Assembly: GCA_963573315.1 (NCBI GenBank)
Contig: OY752142.1
Span: forward strand, 930,001-994,000
Origin: Entomortierella parvispora
Lineage: Eukaryota > Mortierellomycota > Mortierellomycetes > Mortierellales > Mortierellaceae
Length of the DNA stretch: 64,000 bases
Direction: 5' to 3'
The first letter of the stretch is position 1. Each line of letters opens with the position of its first letter. A program made the translations under genes and the position numbers. The notes beneath the pieces were generated by a model. The model did not search any database and had not been told where the DNA came from. It was given only the letters and a program-made list of their open reading frames with translations. Of the stretch, positions 1 through 10,705 are shown piece after piece.

Positions 1-94
1 CCTCGTCTGTCGGCCATGTATCGTATGTCATGGCTAAAGTCAGTGCAATGCTGGAGAGCAAGGACAGTAGCACCAAGAGTTTGATGGGCTGCAT
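1..94 (-). CDS. Secreted protein, N-terminal fragment (signal peptide only)
   Basis: A minus-strand ATG at 94 opens a frame that runs off the left edge of the window. The 31 visible residues begin MQPIKLLVLLSLLSSIALTL, a textbook signal peptide: one Lys, then a long Leu-rich core and small residues near a likely cleavage site after Ala. The mature part then starts around MTYDTWPTDE. The rest lies outside the window, so no function can be given. Secretion is inferred from the leader only. Confidence 0.55.
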   Translation of the reverse strand, partial: MQPIKLLVLLSLLSSIALTLAMTYDTWPTDE

Positions 95-844
95 TAGTAG
101 GAATGAAGATGGAGGTGGATGAGAAGATGCAAGTGGATGAGAAGAAGAGAATGCTCTCAAATCCAAAAACCGGCCTTTCAATTGGCAGCACGCGTTGCTC
201 CCATTTTTTAAGTATGGAGGACAGAGGCGTGTGGCCACATTGATGACCAGAGGGCGGAGCCCCTGCCTGTAGAAAGCGACTGATTGGGAGGAACTTTGGC
301 AGGAGTGAAACTTGTAAATGTAAACCCAACAGGAAGGGGGGGGTAAGGAGAATTCTTACGGGGAGTAGAAATGACGAGGGGAGTACTGTAAGAATTGTTT
401 AGTTGGAATAAAAGTGGGGGAGCAAGAACTCTTTAGCTGCCATCTACCCGATAGGAATGGTGTTGTCTCTCCATGCTGAAAAAACGTATTCGACTTGACT
501 TTATTATTCGATTCGAATCGACAGATGAGAAAACGTGCTCCTCAAGTATTTAAAGAGATCGCACCTGCCCAACCTTGTAATCCAACACTCATCTGAACCA
601 TCCTCAAGTATCCAGACTCGCAACTCACCGCGTTCGCAACAGCTGCCTTCATTGACGTGCCACAGACCTCTATCAAGAATAATCACAGGAAGCCTAGCGA
701 GAAAATCTCCACGACCTCACACACATACACCTGTATATCCTCATAAGGCGGTACAACAGGGCACTCACGACCACGCTTTGATGGGGTTGAAGTGTTCAAC
801 ATATCTGACCTTCTCTTTTTCTGTCCTCCACTCCACAGAGCAAT
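95..844. other. Intergenic region
   Basis: This 750-base stretch separates the minus-strand secreted-protein start at 94 from the plus-strand small secreted ORF at 845, so it probably holds two divergent promoters. Short open frames in it (for example around 535-844) have no codon pattern or motif that I recognise. Nothing else is visible. Confidence 0.4.
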
Positions 845-1171
845 ATGAAGCAAGCCGTATCATCCATCTCCTTTGCCATTCTTGTCTATATCCTCGTTGC
901 CAGTGATCAAGTTGCTGCAACATGAAGAATCTGTTACGCAAAGACGTCCGAGATCTGTGCCCGTGTGAATCTGCGCATGGGGCGCACGTGCTGGTGGAAG
1001 ATCAAAACAATGTCTGATACTGGGGCATATGGCGGGCAGAAAGACCTTGAATTTATTAAAGCCTGCGAAGCCTATGGAGGTCATACGACATACTCTTGCG
1101 AGGATTCAAGAGCCATGACGATCTCTGATGCTATTCAGGAGGTGGTCAAAAGAATCCCTGGTCAAGATTAA
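845..1171 (+). pseudogene. Small cysteine-containing secreted protein interrupted by an in-frame TGA
   Basis: ATG at 845 encodes a 26-residue signal-peptide-like leader (MKQAVSSISFAILVYILVAS, then DQVAAT). A TGA at 923-925 follows at once, and the same frame continues for another 81 residues to a TAA at 1169-1171. The downstream part has five Cys (ICY, EIC, RTC, KAC, YSC contexts) and would make a sensible mature secreted peptide of about 80 residues. A leader and a Cys-rich body in one frame suggest one gene broken by a stop. Alternatives are a sequencing error, stop readthrough, or a very unusual splice around the TGA; I found no credible intron. No family recognised. Confidence 0.4.
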
Positions 1172-1859
1172 AGCTCAAAATCTTGGAATTGCCACTGGAA
1201 TTTCGGTGACACATCCATTTCTTCCTCTCCCACTTTCTTCAATGCACACAACACTATCCAGCACTATTCTGCTAATGTAATTAAGTCATAAAAATGCAAG
1301 GCGATCGCAAGCCAAGCGTTCATAGCGATGCTGCTTTTTAATCCTTCGACTTCCTATCATACTGAAGCAGAATTCAGTAAGCGTTGGACTGTTCACCCAC
1401 TGCTAGGGAAAGTGAACTGAGTTTAGGCCGTCGTCTGACAGGTCAGTTTTACCCTACTGATGAAATGTAGTTGTAGCAGTAATAACAGGTATGTTCTGCC
1501 TGAGCAGGCAATTGGCCTGTTGGATTAGGGCTGAACGCCTCCAAGCCTTTTCCGATCTTATTTTGATACGAATAGGACCTTGGTCCCAGCATCGTATGAT
1601 GTGGCGCGGAGCTGCAGGGCGAAAAGCTTTCTGAGACTCTTGTAAATCTGTAATTTCAGATACGCAAATGAATATCCTTGTTCCCATGCGCCACCAAATA
1701 CACGACGCCACCAAATTTATGGATAGTGACGTCATCACAAATGACGATGACCCTTAACTGACCGGATTGTCATGCAGGCCCGCATGCATTCTTGCATTGT
1801 AATCTTCTGCTGGGGGCTCGGTTCATTATTCATTCATTCGCTCTTTCATTTCCCGCTAT
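1172..1859. other. Intergenic region
   Basis: No supported gene lies between the small secreted ORF and the Mim2-like gene. A minus-strand open frame of 94 codons (1454-1738) has no recognisable motif and no upstream or downstream partner exon, so I leave it uncalled. The last 60 bases hold TTCATT repeats just before the ATG at 1860. Confidence 0.4.
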
Positions 1860-2287
1860 ATGGCTACTCTTCCTACCTCCCATGATGGCTACATCGACCC
1901 TGCCGCGGCAGACACGCTAGCACAGCGGATATGGGACATTGACGAGCAGCTCTCTGACATCGACTCTATCGATGGCGACTCTGACTTTTCAGAGTTCTCC
2001 ACCACCTCGTCCACCTCCACGCGAGATATCCAGCGAGAATGGGACGAGAATATGGAACAGGGTCGTCAATTGTTTGCCATTGTCATCTTTCCCTTTGTCG
2101 GCCGCTGGATCGGCAAGAAAGTCTCATATTGGAGTAACGAACCTTTTTGTCTTGTTTCTTTGAATCTCTCTCTCATTTTTTATACCTTCAGGGCACAAGG
2201 TCTCTAACGCGTTTTTTTTCTTCATTCTTCCCAGTCTGGACTCGGTTCCTGCAGCACCACTACAAGTTCAGGACAATAGGCGCGTAA
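1860..2287 (+). CDS. Mim2-like mitochondrial outer-membrane import protein (candidate)
   Basis: Two exons, 1860-2133 and 2235-2287, split by a 101-bp GT-AG intron and joined in frame, give 108 residues. The first 60 residues are acidic and Ser/Thr-rich. Next comes a conserved-looking block: REWDENMEQ, then a hydrophobic stretch AIVIFPFVGRWIGKKVSYW, then a basic/aromatic tail WTRFLQHHYKFR ending IGA. An acidic cytosolic N-terminus, a WE-type helix and one short membrane span closed by G-K-W/G-R residues match what I recall of fungal Mim2, partner of Mim1 in inserting alpha-helical proteins into the outer mitochondrial membrane. This rests on motif memory, not a search. A different small single-span outer-membrane protein is the alternative. 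It converges on RPS21. Confidence 0.5.
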
Positions 2288-2718
2288 GGGGCCGAGACTG
2301 CTCCCTTCATCAAAGACAAGCATTTACCAAGCAGAACAAAAAGAAGGCCCATAGATAAAATACACAATTGTACAATACTCTCTCTCTCACTCCAGAGGCT
2401 GCAAGGTAGAATCTTGGAGCCTTTCCTCGGCACACACACACACACTCTCTCCACTTGACCAACTGTCTGAGCAAACAAAGCGTCAGAGGTATGGTCAAGC
2501 GATACCATCTGACTCGATAAAAAATAAAAATAAAAACGAACGCTGGATGTTACTTGACACTTTTTTTATTTTTTGGTCCCTAGAGTGTCTCAAGGCATCG
2601 CATGAAAAACGTGAAGTAAAAAAAACTGCCAGTCAATTGTCGCTAGAATGTAATCGCCCGAATAAAGCTCGAGGATCCCGGTTTAGGAAACAGAGGGCAG
2701 TGTAGAAGAGAGACCTCT
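2288..2718. other. Convergent 3' region
   Basis: This is the shared 3' flank of the plus-strand Mim2-like gene and the minus-strand eS21 gene. It contains AT-rich stretches around 2520-2575 and a short CA/CT run near 2440. No coding potential that I can support. Confidence 0.4.
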
Positions 2719-3335
2719 CTACTTTTGGTAGCTCCAGACCATCGAAAGCACTTTAGACAAAAAAGAGAGAAGAGAAGGATGTTAGTTGGGAGGAACAAGG
2801 AGGTAAAAAAAAGAGAGTCATGGGGTGCCTGGAGAAACAAAAGTATAAGACAATCAAAGTCTCTACTTACAGCCGTCGCGAGTGGCAAGGCGGTTCAAAG
2901 AATCGTCGGCCTCGCTCTGAGCACGGACGTAACCGCACAGGGCATAGGTCTTGAAGGTCCCCATGTACTTGCCATTGGCGTCAATGTCGCCAATGTTAAT
3001 CTGGACAGAAGCATGGTCCTTGGAGGAAATCAAACGGTTGGTGGCCGAACTAGGAACGAGATGAGAACAAGGGTGTTCATTCAGTCAGTTGTTCACTCTG
3101 TTCATCTTTGCAAGGCGGTTCGATTAATGCATGCGCCGTTTCTATCATCCTCCACCGTCCACTCCCCAGAAACAGAGCCAAACGAGCTGGGTTCCAACTC
3201 GGAACCTTCTTGGGCCCCCTCTCTTTTTCTCCTCGAGAAGAAGGAACGAAAAGGCAAAAAGAAAGAGGAAAAAAAAGAAAAGACATACCACTTGCGGGGA
3301 GAGTAGTTCTCCTGGGTGACATTGGGCGCTTCCAT
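2719..3335 (-). CDS. RPS21: 40S ribosomal protein eS21
   Basis: Three exons on the minus strand (3335-3289, 3049-2871, 2750-2719) join through GT-AG introns of 239 and 120 bp into an 85-residue protein. Family landmarks are all present: [20 protein letters not shown], then [32 protein letters not shown] and the closing DGLL-x-MVWSYQK. Yeast eS21 has 87 residues, so the length is right. It is a structural protein of the small ribosomal subunit near the platform/head. The ATG at 3335 starts [15 protein letters not shown], placing the conserved PRKCSATNR at the expected distance. The last exon codes only the final ten residues plus part of one, and homology across the splice ([12 protein letters not shown]) confirms the junction. 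Confidence 0.95.
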
Positions 3336-3580
3336 CGTGAGGGGTGGGGTTCTTTTTGAGGCAAGAGTAGAGAAGGAGCGAAATCAAAACAGCGTACAAG
3401 GAAAACTTTTATCCCCCTGGCATCGAGGGTGCACAGTGCGGTTCGCCGTTCGCGTGAGAGAAAAGTCACATGACCCCGATCATTGCACCGACTGCCGCAT
3501 TGCACCCTGATCCGCATTCATGCCTTCACTCCTTCACTCCTTCTTCTCTCATTCCTTTGCCCACCTCCAAGCTCCACGCA

Positions 3581-4590
3581 ATGTTTTCCTCCGCAAGAAC
3601 CGTCCTTTCCTCCCATATCTGCAGAGCAAGCAAGGTGGCTCCGCCTTCTTCATTCCTTGCCGCCACCACCGCCGCTGGATTCCGAACCGCCTTGCCCTCC
3701 TCCACCAAAACGCGTTTCCAATCCACCCACAACGAGCAACGCGTCGTCCGCGACTCTTCCTACCCTTATCCTCTCTACTACCATCTCATCCCTTCCGAAA
3801 ACCCCTCCTCCGTCCTCCCTGCTTCTGCATCCCGACCCTCCTCTCTGTCCTCCAAATCCAACCGTCATTCGAATTATGCCCTTTCCTTCCTCCCCTCCTT
3901 CCCGAGACATAACCGCCAGATCGTCGGCTACCTGAGCCATCATCATCCTGATACCTCAAACTCGGAATTGCAGGTCAAGCCCAACAAGTTTACAGAGAAC
4001 GAAGCCTTCAACACTGTCCTTCATGCCGTTATCCAGGCCAACTTGCAACAGGATCCCATGGTTCAAATGGTCTTGCAGCAACAGCTTGAAGGGTATGCCA
4101 ATAACGAACACAGATAAAACGGTAGCAATAACAACAATAACGGCAACAACAACAACAACAACAGCAAAGATAGTCCATATGACAAAATCACCCCCCTCCT
4201 TTTGAGGAAAGAAGAAAAGAAAAAAGACGCCATCCTGATCTCTTTCTCTACCCCATCTCCCCCCGTCATTCCTACTAGATGGACTCATATTGCAGACTAC
4301 AGAAATCCCGCTCCTTATGGAAGGTAAGATCACGAGTAATGGAAACTAACAGATCAAGGCCCGCCCTACAGCGCAACCACGACATGGATACTCATACTTT
4401 AAACTCTTGTTTTCACTCTAGAATTCCTTTGCCAGAGGACATCTTTGGCAGTGTACAGATTGTTGACGGCGTGATCCAGCCTTCGACCTACCAGAGAATG
4501 CCCTCCCATCGCATCGCCAGTAGCAATGGACTCTTTCAATTGAGCGAGTATCTCCATGGCCGTCTTGTTCATCATCTTCAGAACCTGTGA
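3581..4590 (+). CDS. Conserved fungal mitochondrial protein of unknown function
   Basis: Exons 3581-4092, 4279-4323 and 4422-4590 join in frame to give 241 residues. The N-terminus (MFSSARTVLSSHICRASKVA) is a good matrix-targeting presequence: Arg/Lys-rich, Ser/Ala-rich, no acids. A low-complexity Pro/Ser middle follows. The conserved-looking part is C-terminal: GWTHIADYRNPAPYGRIPLP, then EDIFGSVQIVDG, QPSTYQRMPSHRIASSNGLF and LSEYLHGRLVHHL. I recall similar '...IAD-RNPP..GRI..PEDI.GSV.V..G.I...TY......R..T..G...L' proteins in many fungi without an assigned function, so I name none. Reading through the first donor would instead stop at 4117; the spliced form is preferred because it restores the conserved block. 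Upstream ATG-less frames in the pyrimidine-rich leader are not coding. Confidence 0.75.
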
Positions 4591-4927
4591 GTGCTTTGCT
4601 CCTGGACACTCGTTAAATAAAACAACGACTCTTTTGTACTTTTTTTATTTTTTTTAATTAAAAAATGTTGGCAGAAAAGACCGCCCTTTAAAGCTTTCTT
4701 TTTGGTCATAGGGAAAAGCAAAAGGGCAATCAAATCACAAAGGTGTGAAAGGCCATTTTGCTTCCCATTGAGAGAGGTGAATGTGAATGAAGGAGAGAGT
4801 GAGGAGTAAAAGATATGGAGAGGGGTAAAAGAAAGAAATAAACTGTGCAAGCATTGACGGGGAATTTTTACAAGAGGTTCATAGAAAATAAAGCGAAATC
4901 GACTGCAGAAATGAGGGAGAGAGAAGA

Positions 4928-4960
<33 letters not shown>

Positions 4961-5127
4961 AAAGAGAGAGACAGAGTGAAAAAAAAATGGATGCGGAGCT
5001 AATTAAAAGGAGAAAAAGGTATGCTGGAGGGTCGACAGAGAGAAGAGTATGAAAGAGAGAGAAAAGGGGAATGCATCGTGATTTTCCATGTCCACCCAAA
5101 TGATAGAAAAGGTCGGTCTCAAGATCG
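4591..5127. other. Convergent 3' region with GA microsatellite
   Basis: Shared 3' flank of the plus-strand mitochondrial protein gene and the minus-strand nucleotidyltransferase gene. It is purine-rich on the plus strand, with an imperfect (GA)n run at about 4916-4975. The long minus-strand open frame across it is a by-product of the CT-rich complement and is not a gene. Confidence 0.5.
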
Positions 5128-8100
5128 CTACACTGGAGGCGTGCTGGTTCCTGATTGATCCTCCTCCGAAGCCTCAACAAATATCACCTTGTTGATCTTC
5201 TCCTGGTCATCTGCTGCCTCTGCCTTGGAGGCAGGTTGCCGCCTTGAAGAGTCGCCACGGTTAGAGTTGGTGGACAGCACATAAACGTTCTTCTTGCCAC
5301 CTTTTCTCTTGTTCTTACTGCTGGATCCATCTTCTCCAGAACCTGCCTGACTATTGGAGGCGTTTCCTTTCTGCGTCTGATCCTGCTCCGACTTTGCAGC
5401 CGCAGACATCAACTTTGGGACAACATTGGCAATATCGGCCAAGCTAAATTCCACAGCTGCTCGTGGTGCCCGGCCCCCACTGCTGCTGTTGTTCCCACGG
5501 CCGTTCTTTTGTCCATCGCCACGACCAGATGATTTTTGACGGCCCTTAGAAGAACTGGAAGACCCAGAGTCCTGCTTGGATTGGTTTCGATTCGATCCAG
5601 ACCGGGATCCCTCTCCACCAGCGTTCTCCTTATCAGCTTTGCTCTGTTTGGAACGAGGTTGACTCCGGTTTCCGCTAGATCCAGAATCTTTGACTTGTGA
5701 GTTCTTGTTGGAGGAACTCTCGCCACCGTTCTGTCGACTAGAGGAAGAGTTTCCTGCTCGACTGCCATTGGGATCCTTGCTCGTCGAGGGTCGAGTACCA
5801 ATGTTGAGGGTCTCCATGACAGACACTTCGGGTACAGTCTCTTCCTCATCTTCATCATCATCATCATAGTCTCGCTCGTCATAGGCGTAGTTATGTGACC
5901 GGTAGCCATTCGCGTAGCGTCGTCCTGCCGCATAGTTGTTGTTGTTGTTACTTACTGCCACTGTGCCATTGCTGTTCTTTCTGGTATTGTTGTTGGTATG
6001 GTAGTAGCTAGGTGGAAACACCCACTGTGCACACATCAAGTTGAGAGACACTTTTTGATGGAGAATATCCAGAGCCCGCCGGAATTCCTCCTTCAAACCC
6101 TTGCTACTCGCCATGTCGGATGAGTTTCCAAGATTGCGAGTGGTATCAAAAGGCTCTTCCACACAAAACAGCTTGTACTGTTTCCCAGGTAGGTGCCATC
6201 CTTTCGATTCCTTGGTGAGGTAGCATCCTTCGCGCACAGAGATGACATGGTGGTCATAGTCAAACTCTACTGCAAATCTGTGTAACAAAACCATGATCAC
6301 AAAGAGAATTGCCACGTTATTTCTTCAGGGTCCAGATAACTCGACGTGCTAGGTGTATCGGAGGTTATTCTCGTGGTCGATGTCTTACCTCCGGAAGAAG
6401 GCATACAGAAGCCCTCCCAAAGTCTCCTTGTTTGCTAGCCCAAAGCCCTCCAATTGTTCGAGGTCGTCGCAGAACGAAGTGTTGTTACCGTTGATCACTT
6501 GATTGTCCTTGGAGAGGGTATGAGGAAATTTGTGAAGGGAAGGCAAAATTGGTGGCGACCTCATCTGCAAAAAGTTGATGACGATACAAATCCAAGTGTA
6601 CGTTGATATCGTTCCTCCGTTGGCTATAGTATATGGCGAAAAGAGGGCAAGGTGGAGGTTAGATCTCTTGACTAAATGGGTGACCTCAAATTGAACGGTA
6701 TCCATCTTCCAACATCCGAGTCGCATACCTGCGTCGTTCAAGACTCTCCTCCTTGCCCAATGCTTGATAATCATGGCGAAGGGTCGAACGCGTGGGTCGA
6801 TGGCGACATAGGTCTTGATCATTTTTGTATTCATCAGTCCCAGCGGCGTGTTGATGTTCATATCACAGGAGAGGTGCCTAGCGTGGATGGAGACAATGGG
6901 GGGCATTTAGAAATAGTAAAGCTTGGTCCAGTTTCCAAGAGTGCTCAGACTTACAGTTCAGGGTCCCACAACTTGACGATGGGTACTTTTGCCCTAGGAA
7001 CACAAAAGACTTTTTGCATGCCGTGTTTCCGAAATGCATTGGCCAGCATCTGCACGTTCTTCAGACCCACCCAGTCGGTAGTGATGCAAATATCGACATC
7101 GCTTGAGCTCGTTCCCAGATCGTTCACGGTGGATCTTTTTTTTTTTGTGGTTGTGAGAAAAACATATAGTAGATCCAGATCAAAAGAGGTTAGACTGATG
7201 GTGCGCGTTCACTGCGGACGAAGAAAGCCAATGCTGAAAAAGGAGCAACTATTACCCAAATGGATGCGCTTTGATATCCTGGCCAGGCCATTCGACTTGC
7301 AAAATATGCTCGATCTTCTTGATCAACAAGGTCCTGCGTTCGTGACTTTCCTCTGTGGGTAAAAGATTCTATAATGAGGTGCAGACATGACGACGATATG
7401 CGTCAGAATAGGAATCTCATCCATCCTGCCCGGTTCCACAGAGTGGAGAAAAAACAAAGAGTCGAGGCACAGGGGGCAAAATAAAATAAAAGCCGTTGAG
7501 GGTAGTGTCGTTGTTTCTTACCTCGAACAAGTCGATCATTTCCATGGACAGCTTGACCTCACTCTCGTGCGGCAGGACGATGGGGTAAAGCTCATGAAGC
7601 TGGCGGATGTTTTCTGCGGATTTGGCTGCGGTTGACCGAGGAGCAGCCATTGGTGCAGGTGGTTTGGGTGCTGGAATGGGTGCCACTCCAGGAAGAAGAG
7701 TGGACCAGGCAGATTGTTTGGGCACTGGAGTGGACGGGGTAGACTGCGGCGTGGACTTCAGGGCCCAATCACCCGTTTTGCTTTGAGCTGCGTCCTCTGC
7801 CCCTTCTTCCAGTTCTTGTTGTTGTTGTTCTTGTTGTTGTTGTTGTTGTTGCTGATGATGATGATGGCGGGAGACGGACGGATCAGAGCCTGGTTCTTTG
7901 GAGTCTGATGAAGCCGCTCCAGAATTGTCAAGGGTATCACTGATCTCTTGCTCCATGGGCTGTGGGTCCTGCGCATGTCCTTGGTCCTGGTCCTGGCCTT
8001 GACTCTGCTCCTGAGGATCCGACACAGACTGGCTTTGCTGTGTCGACGCTGGGACGAGATCATGACCCAAGGCTAAGCTCGACTGATGATCCAGGGTGGT

Positions 8101-8244
8101 GTCTAGAGTATCGGCGGCTCCTTGGTTGGTTTCCTGTGCCTGCACAGGTTGCTGCATTTCTTGCGAGGACTCTGGTGCAGTGTCCGTGTCCGAGAGAGCC
8201 TTGACTGGTTGGGGTAGCGGCGAGGCGACCTGGGATGGAGTCAT
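5128..8244 (-). CDS. Cid1-family non-canonical nucleotidyltransferase (poly(A)/poly(U) polymerase)
   Basis: Six exons (8244-7522, 7350-7256, 7134-6955, 6877-6729, 6623-6389, 6277-5128) join in frame to 843 residues. The first 230 are low complexity with His/Gln runs. The nucleotidyltransferase core carries FGSTVNDLGTSSSDVDICIT, giving the G-S and D-x-D metal site, and CDMNINTPLGLMNT, giving the third Asp. The PAP-associated part follows: IIKHWARRRVLNDA, NGGTISTYTWICIVINFLQ, then GLLYAFFRRFAVEFDYDHHV. The last 260 residues are Ser/Gly/Lys/Asn-rich. Enzymes of this family add A or U to RNA 3' ends; which nucleotide cannot be told here. The start is uncertain: ATG 8244 is the first in frame, but a splice acceptor (TTTTCACAG) ends at 8265, so a spliced leader could move it upstream. 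The next-to-last residues are ordinary low-complexity tail. Confidence 0.88.
7806..7868 (-). repeat. CAA/CAG-CAT triplet run coding His/Gln tract
   Basis: On the minus strand this trinucleotide-rich stretch encodes consecutive His then about 15 Gln with a few Glu in the N-terminal disordered part of the Cid1-type nucleotidyltransferase. Mixed CAA and CAG codons suggest slow growth by slippage, not a fresh pure expansion. Confidence 0.7.
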
Positions 8245-9732
8245 GGACGAGTTCTGGTGCGCCACTGTGAAAAGAATAGCTATTAAGGTCCAGAAGAGAT
8301 GGCTTTGGTGGCAAGCAAATGAGCAAAGGAGATCACAAATGAGGAGAGACAGAAAGAATGAGAAAGAGAGAGAAAGAGAGAAGGAGAGAGGGAGGGAGGA
8401 AGGGATGAGGGGATGAGGTAAGGGGTCTGCGCTGTGGGGACGGAGGGAGGAGGCGTGAGAAGACGAGGATGATGGGATGGGGATGGGGATGGGGAGAGAA
8501 AGAGAGAGAGGAAAAGAAGGGTTGCGGGCGAAAGGGTTTTGGGTGCAGGAGAGGAGGAGGAGGATGGAAAATGAAGGAAAAGAAAAAAAAATTTGTTTCT
8601 TTTTTTTTTTTTTTTTTTTTTTGTTCTTTTGCTGGAGAGTGGTCTTTTAGTCAGTCTGCCAGTCAGTCCTTGGAAGAGAAGAAAAGAGAAAAGAGCAAGA
8701 AGAACTCGGATGGAAGGATGAAGGATGCAATGATGGAATGATCCCTTTTGCTGCTCTTTCTTCTTTGCCGGCAGGCAGGCAGTCGAATGCAACAACATGT
8801 GTGCTGCAAAGGGACTCTGTTTTTAATTTCTTTGTTTACCCTGATTTTGATTGATTGGCTGTCCCTTGCACGGCATAGAGGCTGCCTTTTCTCATTTCTT
8901 CTATCTTGCTCGTAGAACCGGTCCCAAGGGTGTGCGCCTCCCCTCTTCTGTCCCGTTTGTTTGTTCTTCTTGCCATCCGATGCTCTTGGCGTCAATCCCC
9001 CCCTCTGTTGTTTTGTCCTAGCTGTCAAAGTTGTCTTTTGTTATTATTGTTATTACTGTTGTTGCCGTTATTCTTACCATTCATGCTGCTGCTGTCCAAG
9101 TATGGCCTGACAGCCACTGGTTAATCTCGTATCTTATTGCTTCGTGGTTCTTTTGTGTCTTTATTCTCTTTGAAATGACAATGACTGCCTATCTCCATCC
9201 CATCTCTATCCTCCCTTCTCAGAAGCACTATAAATGTGCTGGGGTTGAGAGTGTTTTGCATCACCTGCAGGCAACATCAAAGCAAACAATTAAAAAGCTC
9301 TCGGCGCAAACAATCCCAGCCTGTAACAACGTACTCGCGTCACAGTCATGTAGCGCGTGTGGGTCCTTCGTTGCCTATGCATTCCAAACCATTTGCGCAG
9401 AGAAGAGGCGGAGCACAGTCTCGGAAAAAATAGCGACAATGGGCGTTACTCAAACTCTCTCTGCCTTTTCATTCGACCTGTCTTCTCGTGCAAGGTATCC
9501 AGACGCCCAATTGTTCGGTTCCCAAACTACTGTGTACGCCGCTGAAAAAACCCTCCAATTATACAGCCGAGCGGACTGCCAGCTGCCACAAAGCTCTTGC
9601 TACCAAAGACATAAACACCCGAGTTTTTCTTTCCGGTCCAAAGTGTGATCGACTGTATTTGTTTTTAAAAAAGTAAGAATAAAGGGATAGCTGAACGGAC
9701 CATTTGATATTGTTTCCCGAATTCCTGCTGCT
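8245..9732. other. Long upstream region with purine/pyrimidine tracts
   Basis: About 1.5 kb lies between the nucleotidyltransferase start (minus) and the 3' end of TMA7 (minus). Positions 8340-8600 are almost pure purine on the plus strand (GA-rich), followed by a 23-nt T run at 8600-8622. This is likely the 5' leader and promoter of the nucleotidyltransferase. A 205-codon plus-strand frame (9031-9648) begins at TTG and lacks family motifs; I do not call it a gene. Confidence 0.45.
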
Positions 9733-10178
<446 letters not shown>

Positions 10179-10705
10179 GATTGATAGATGAGAGAATGGG
10201 GTGAGGAGAAAAAAAAAGAAAAGGAAAAAGAAAAAAAGATTTTCATTGTTTGCTCAGTTCTTGCTGCACACGTGACCCGTACTTTTTTCAATTCCTAGTC
10301 TTCCTGAACAAGAGTCGAGAACTTCTCCCAACGGTCAAGGTGGACATTGGGATCGGGACTAGGAAGGCGGGCTGGACGGCACGACCGTCAACCACGCCAC
10401 TCTCTTAAAGAGAATCAGTTTTTTTTCCCTTTCTTCCTTTCTATTCTTTTGTTTTCTGATACAACAACTCTTTCCAACCCTAGATCAGATCAGCACATTA
10501 TTCCTTTCTGTTTTCTTCCTTAACCTTTCTCTCCCTATCATATAGGTGATGATGTACCACCTCCTTCGGCCCCTCGCCAGGGATAGTGTCCCCAACGGAT
10601 CGACCTCGCCAGGTCTCCAGACACGTAGTTGCATTTGCATTCGCGTCCACTTTGTTCTCTTGTCCTACTAACAAAACACACTCCTCAATTTTTTCCAAAA
10701 CAGGG
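10179..10705. other. Divergent promoter region TMA7 / LETM1
   Basis: This 527-base region separates two divergent ATGs. Next to TMA7 it is A/G-rich on the plus strand (10205-10245). Toward LETM1 it is pyrimidine-rich. A possible short first exon of LETM1 lies inside it: ATGs at 10549 and 10552, and a donor at about 10611 joining to an acceptor just before 10704, which would keep frame with the ATG at 10706. Confidence 0.5.

Noticed and set aside
3483-3935. Overlapping 130-150 codon plus frames in the 3.5-3.9 kb region
   Set aside because: They are other-frame readings of the Pro/Ser-rich first exon of the mitochondrial protein; only the frame from 3581 gives a presequence and splices to the conserved block.
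9031-9648. 205-codon plus-strand open frame
   Set aside because: It begins at TTG, has no recognisable domain, and its hydrophobic first part comes from T-rich DNA; no supporting splice structure.
10586-10705. Upstream extension of LETM1 from a GTG
   Set aside because: GTG starts are not expected in fungal nuclear genes; either ATG 10706 or a spliced short exon from 10549 is more likely.
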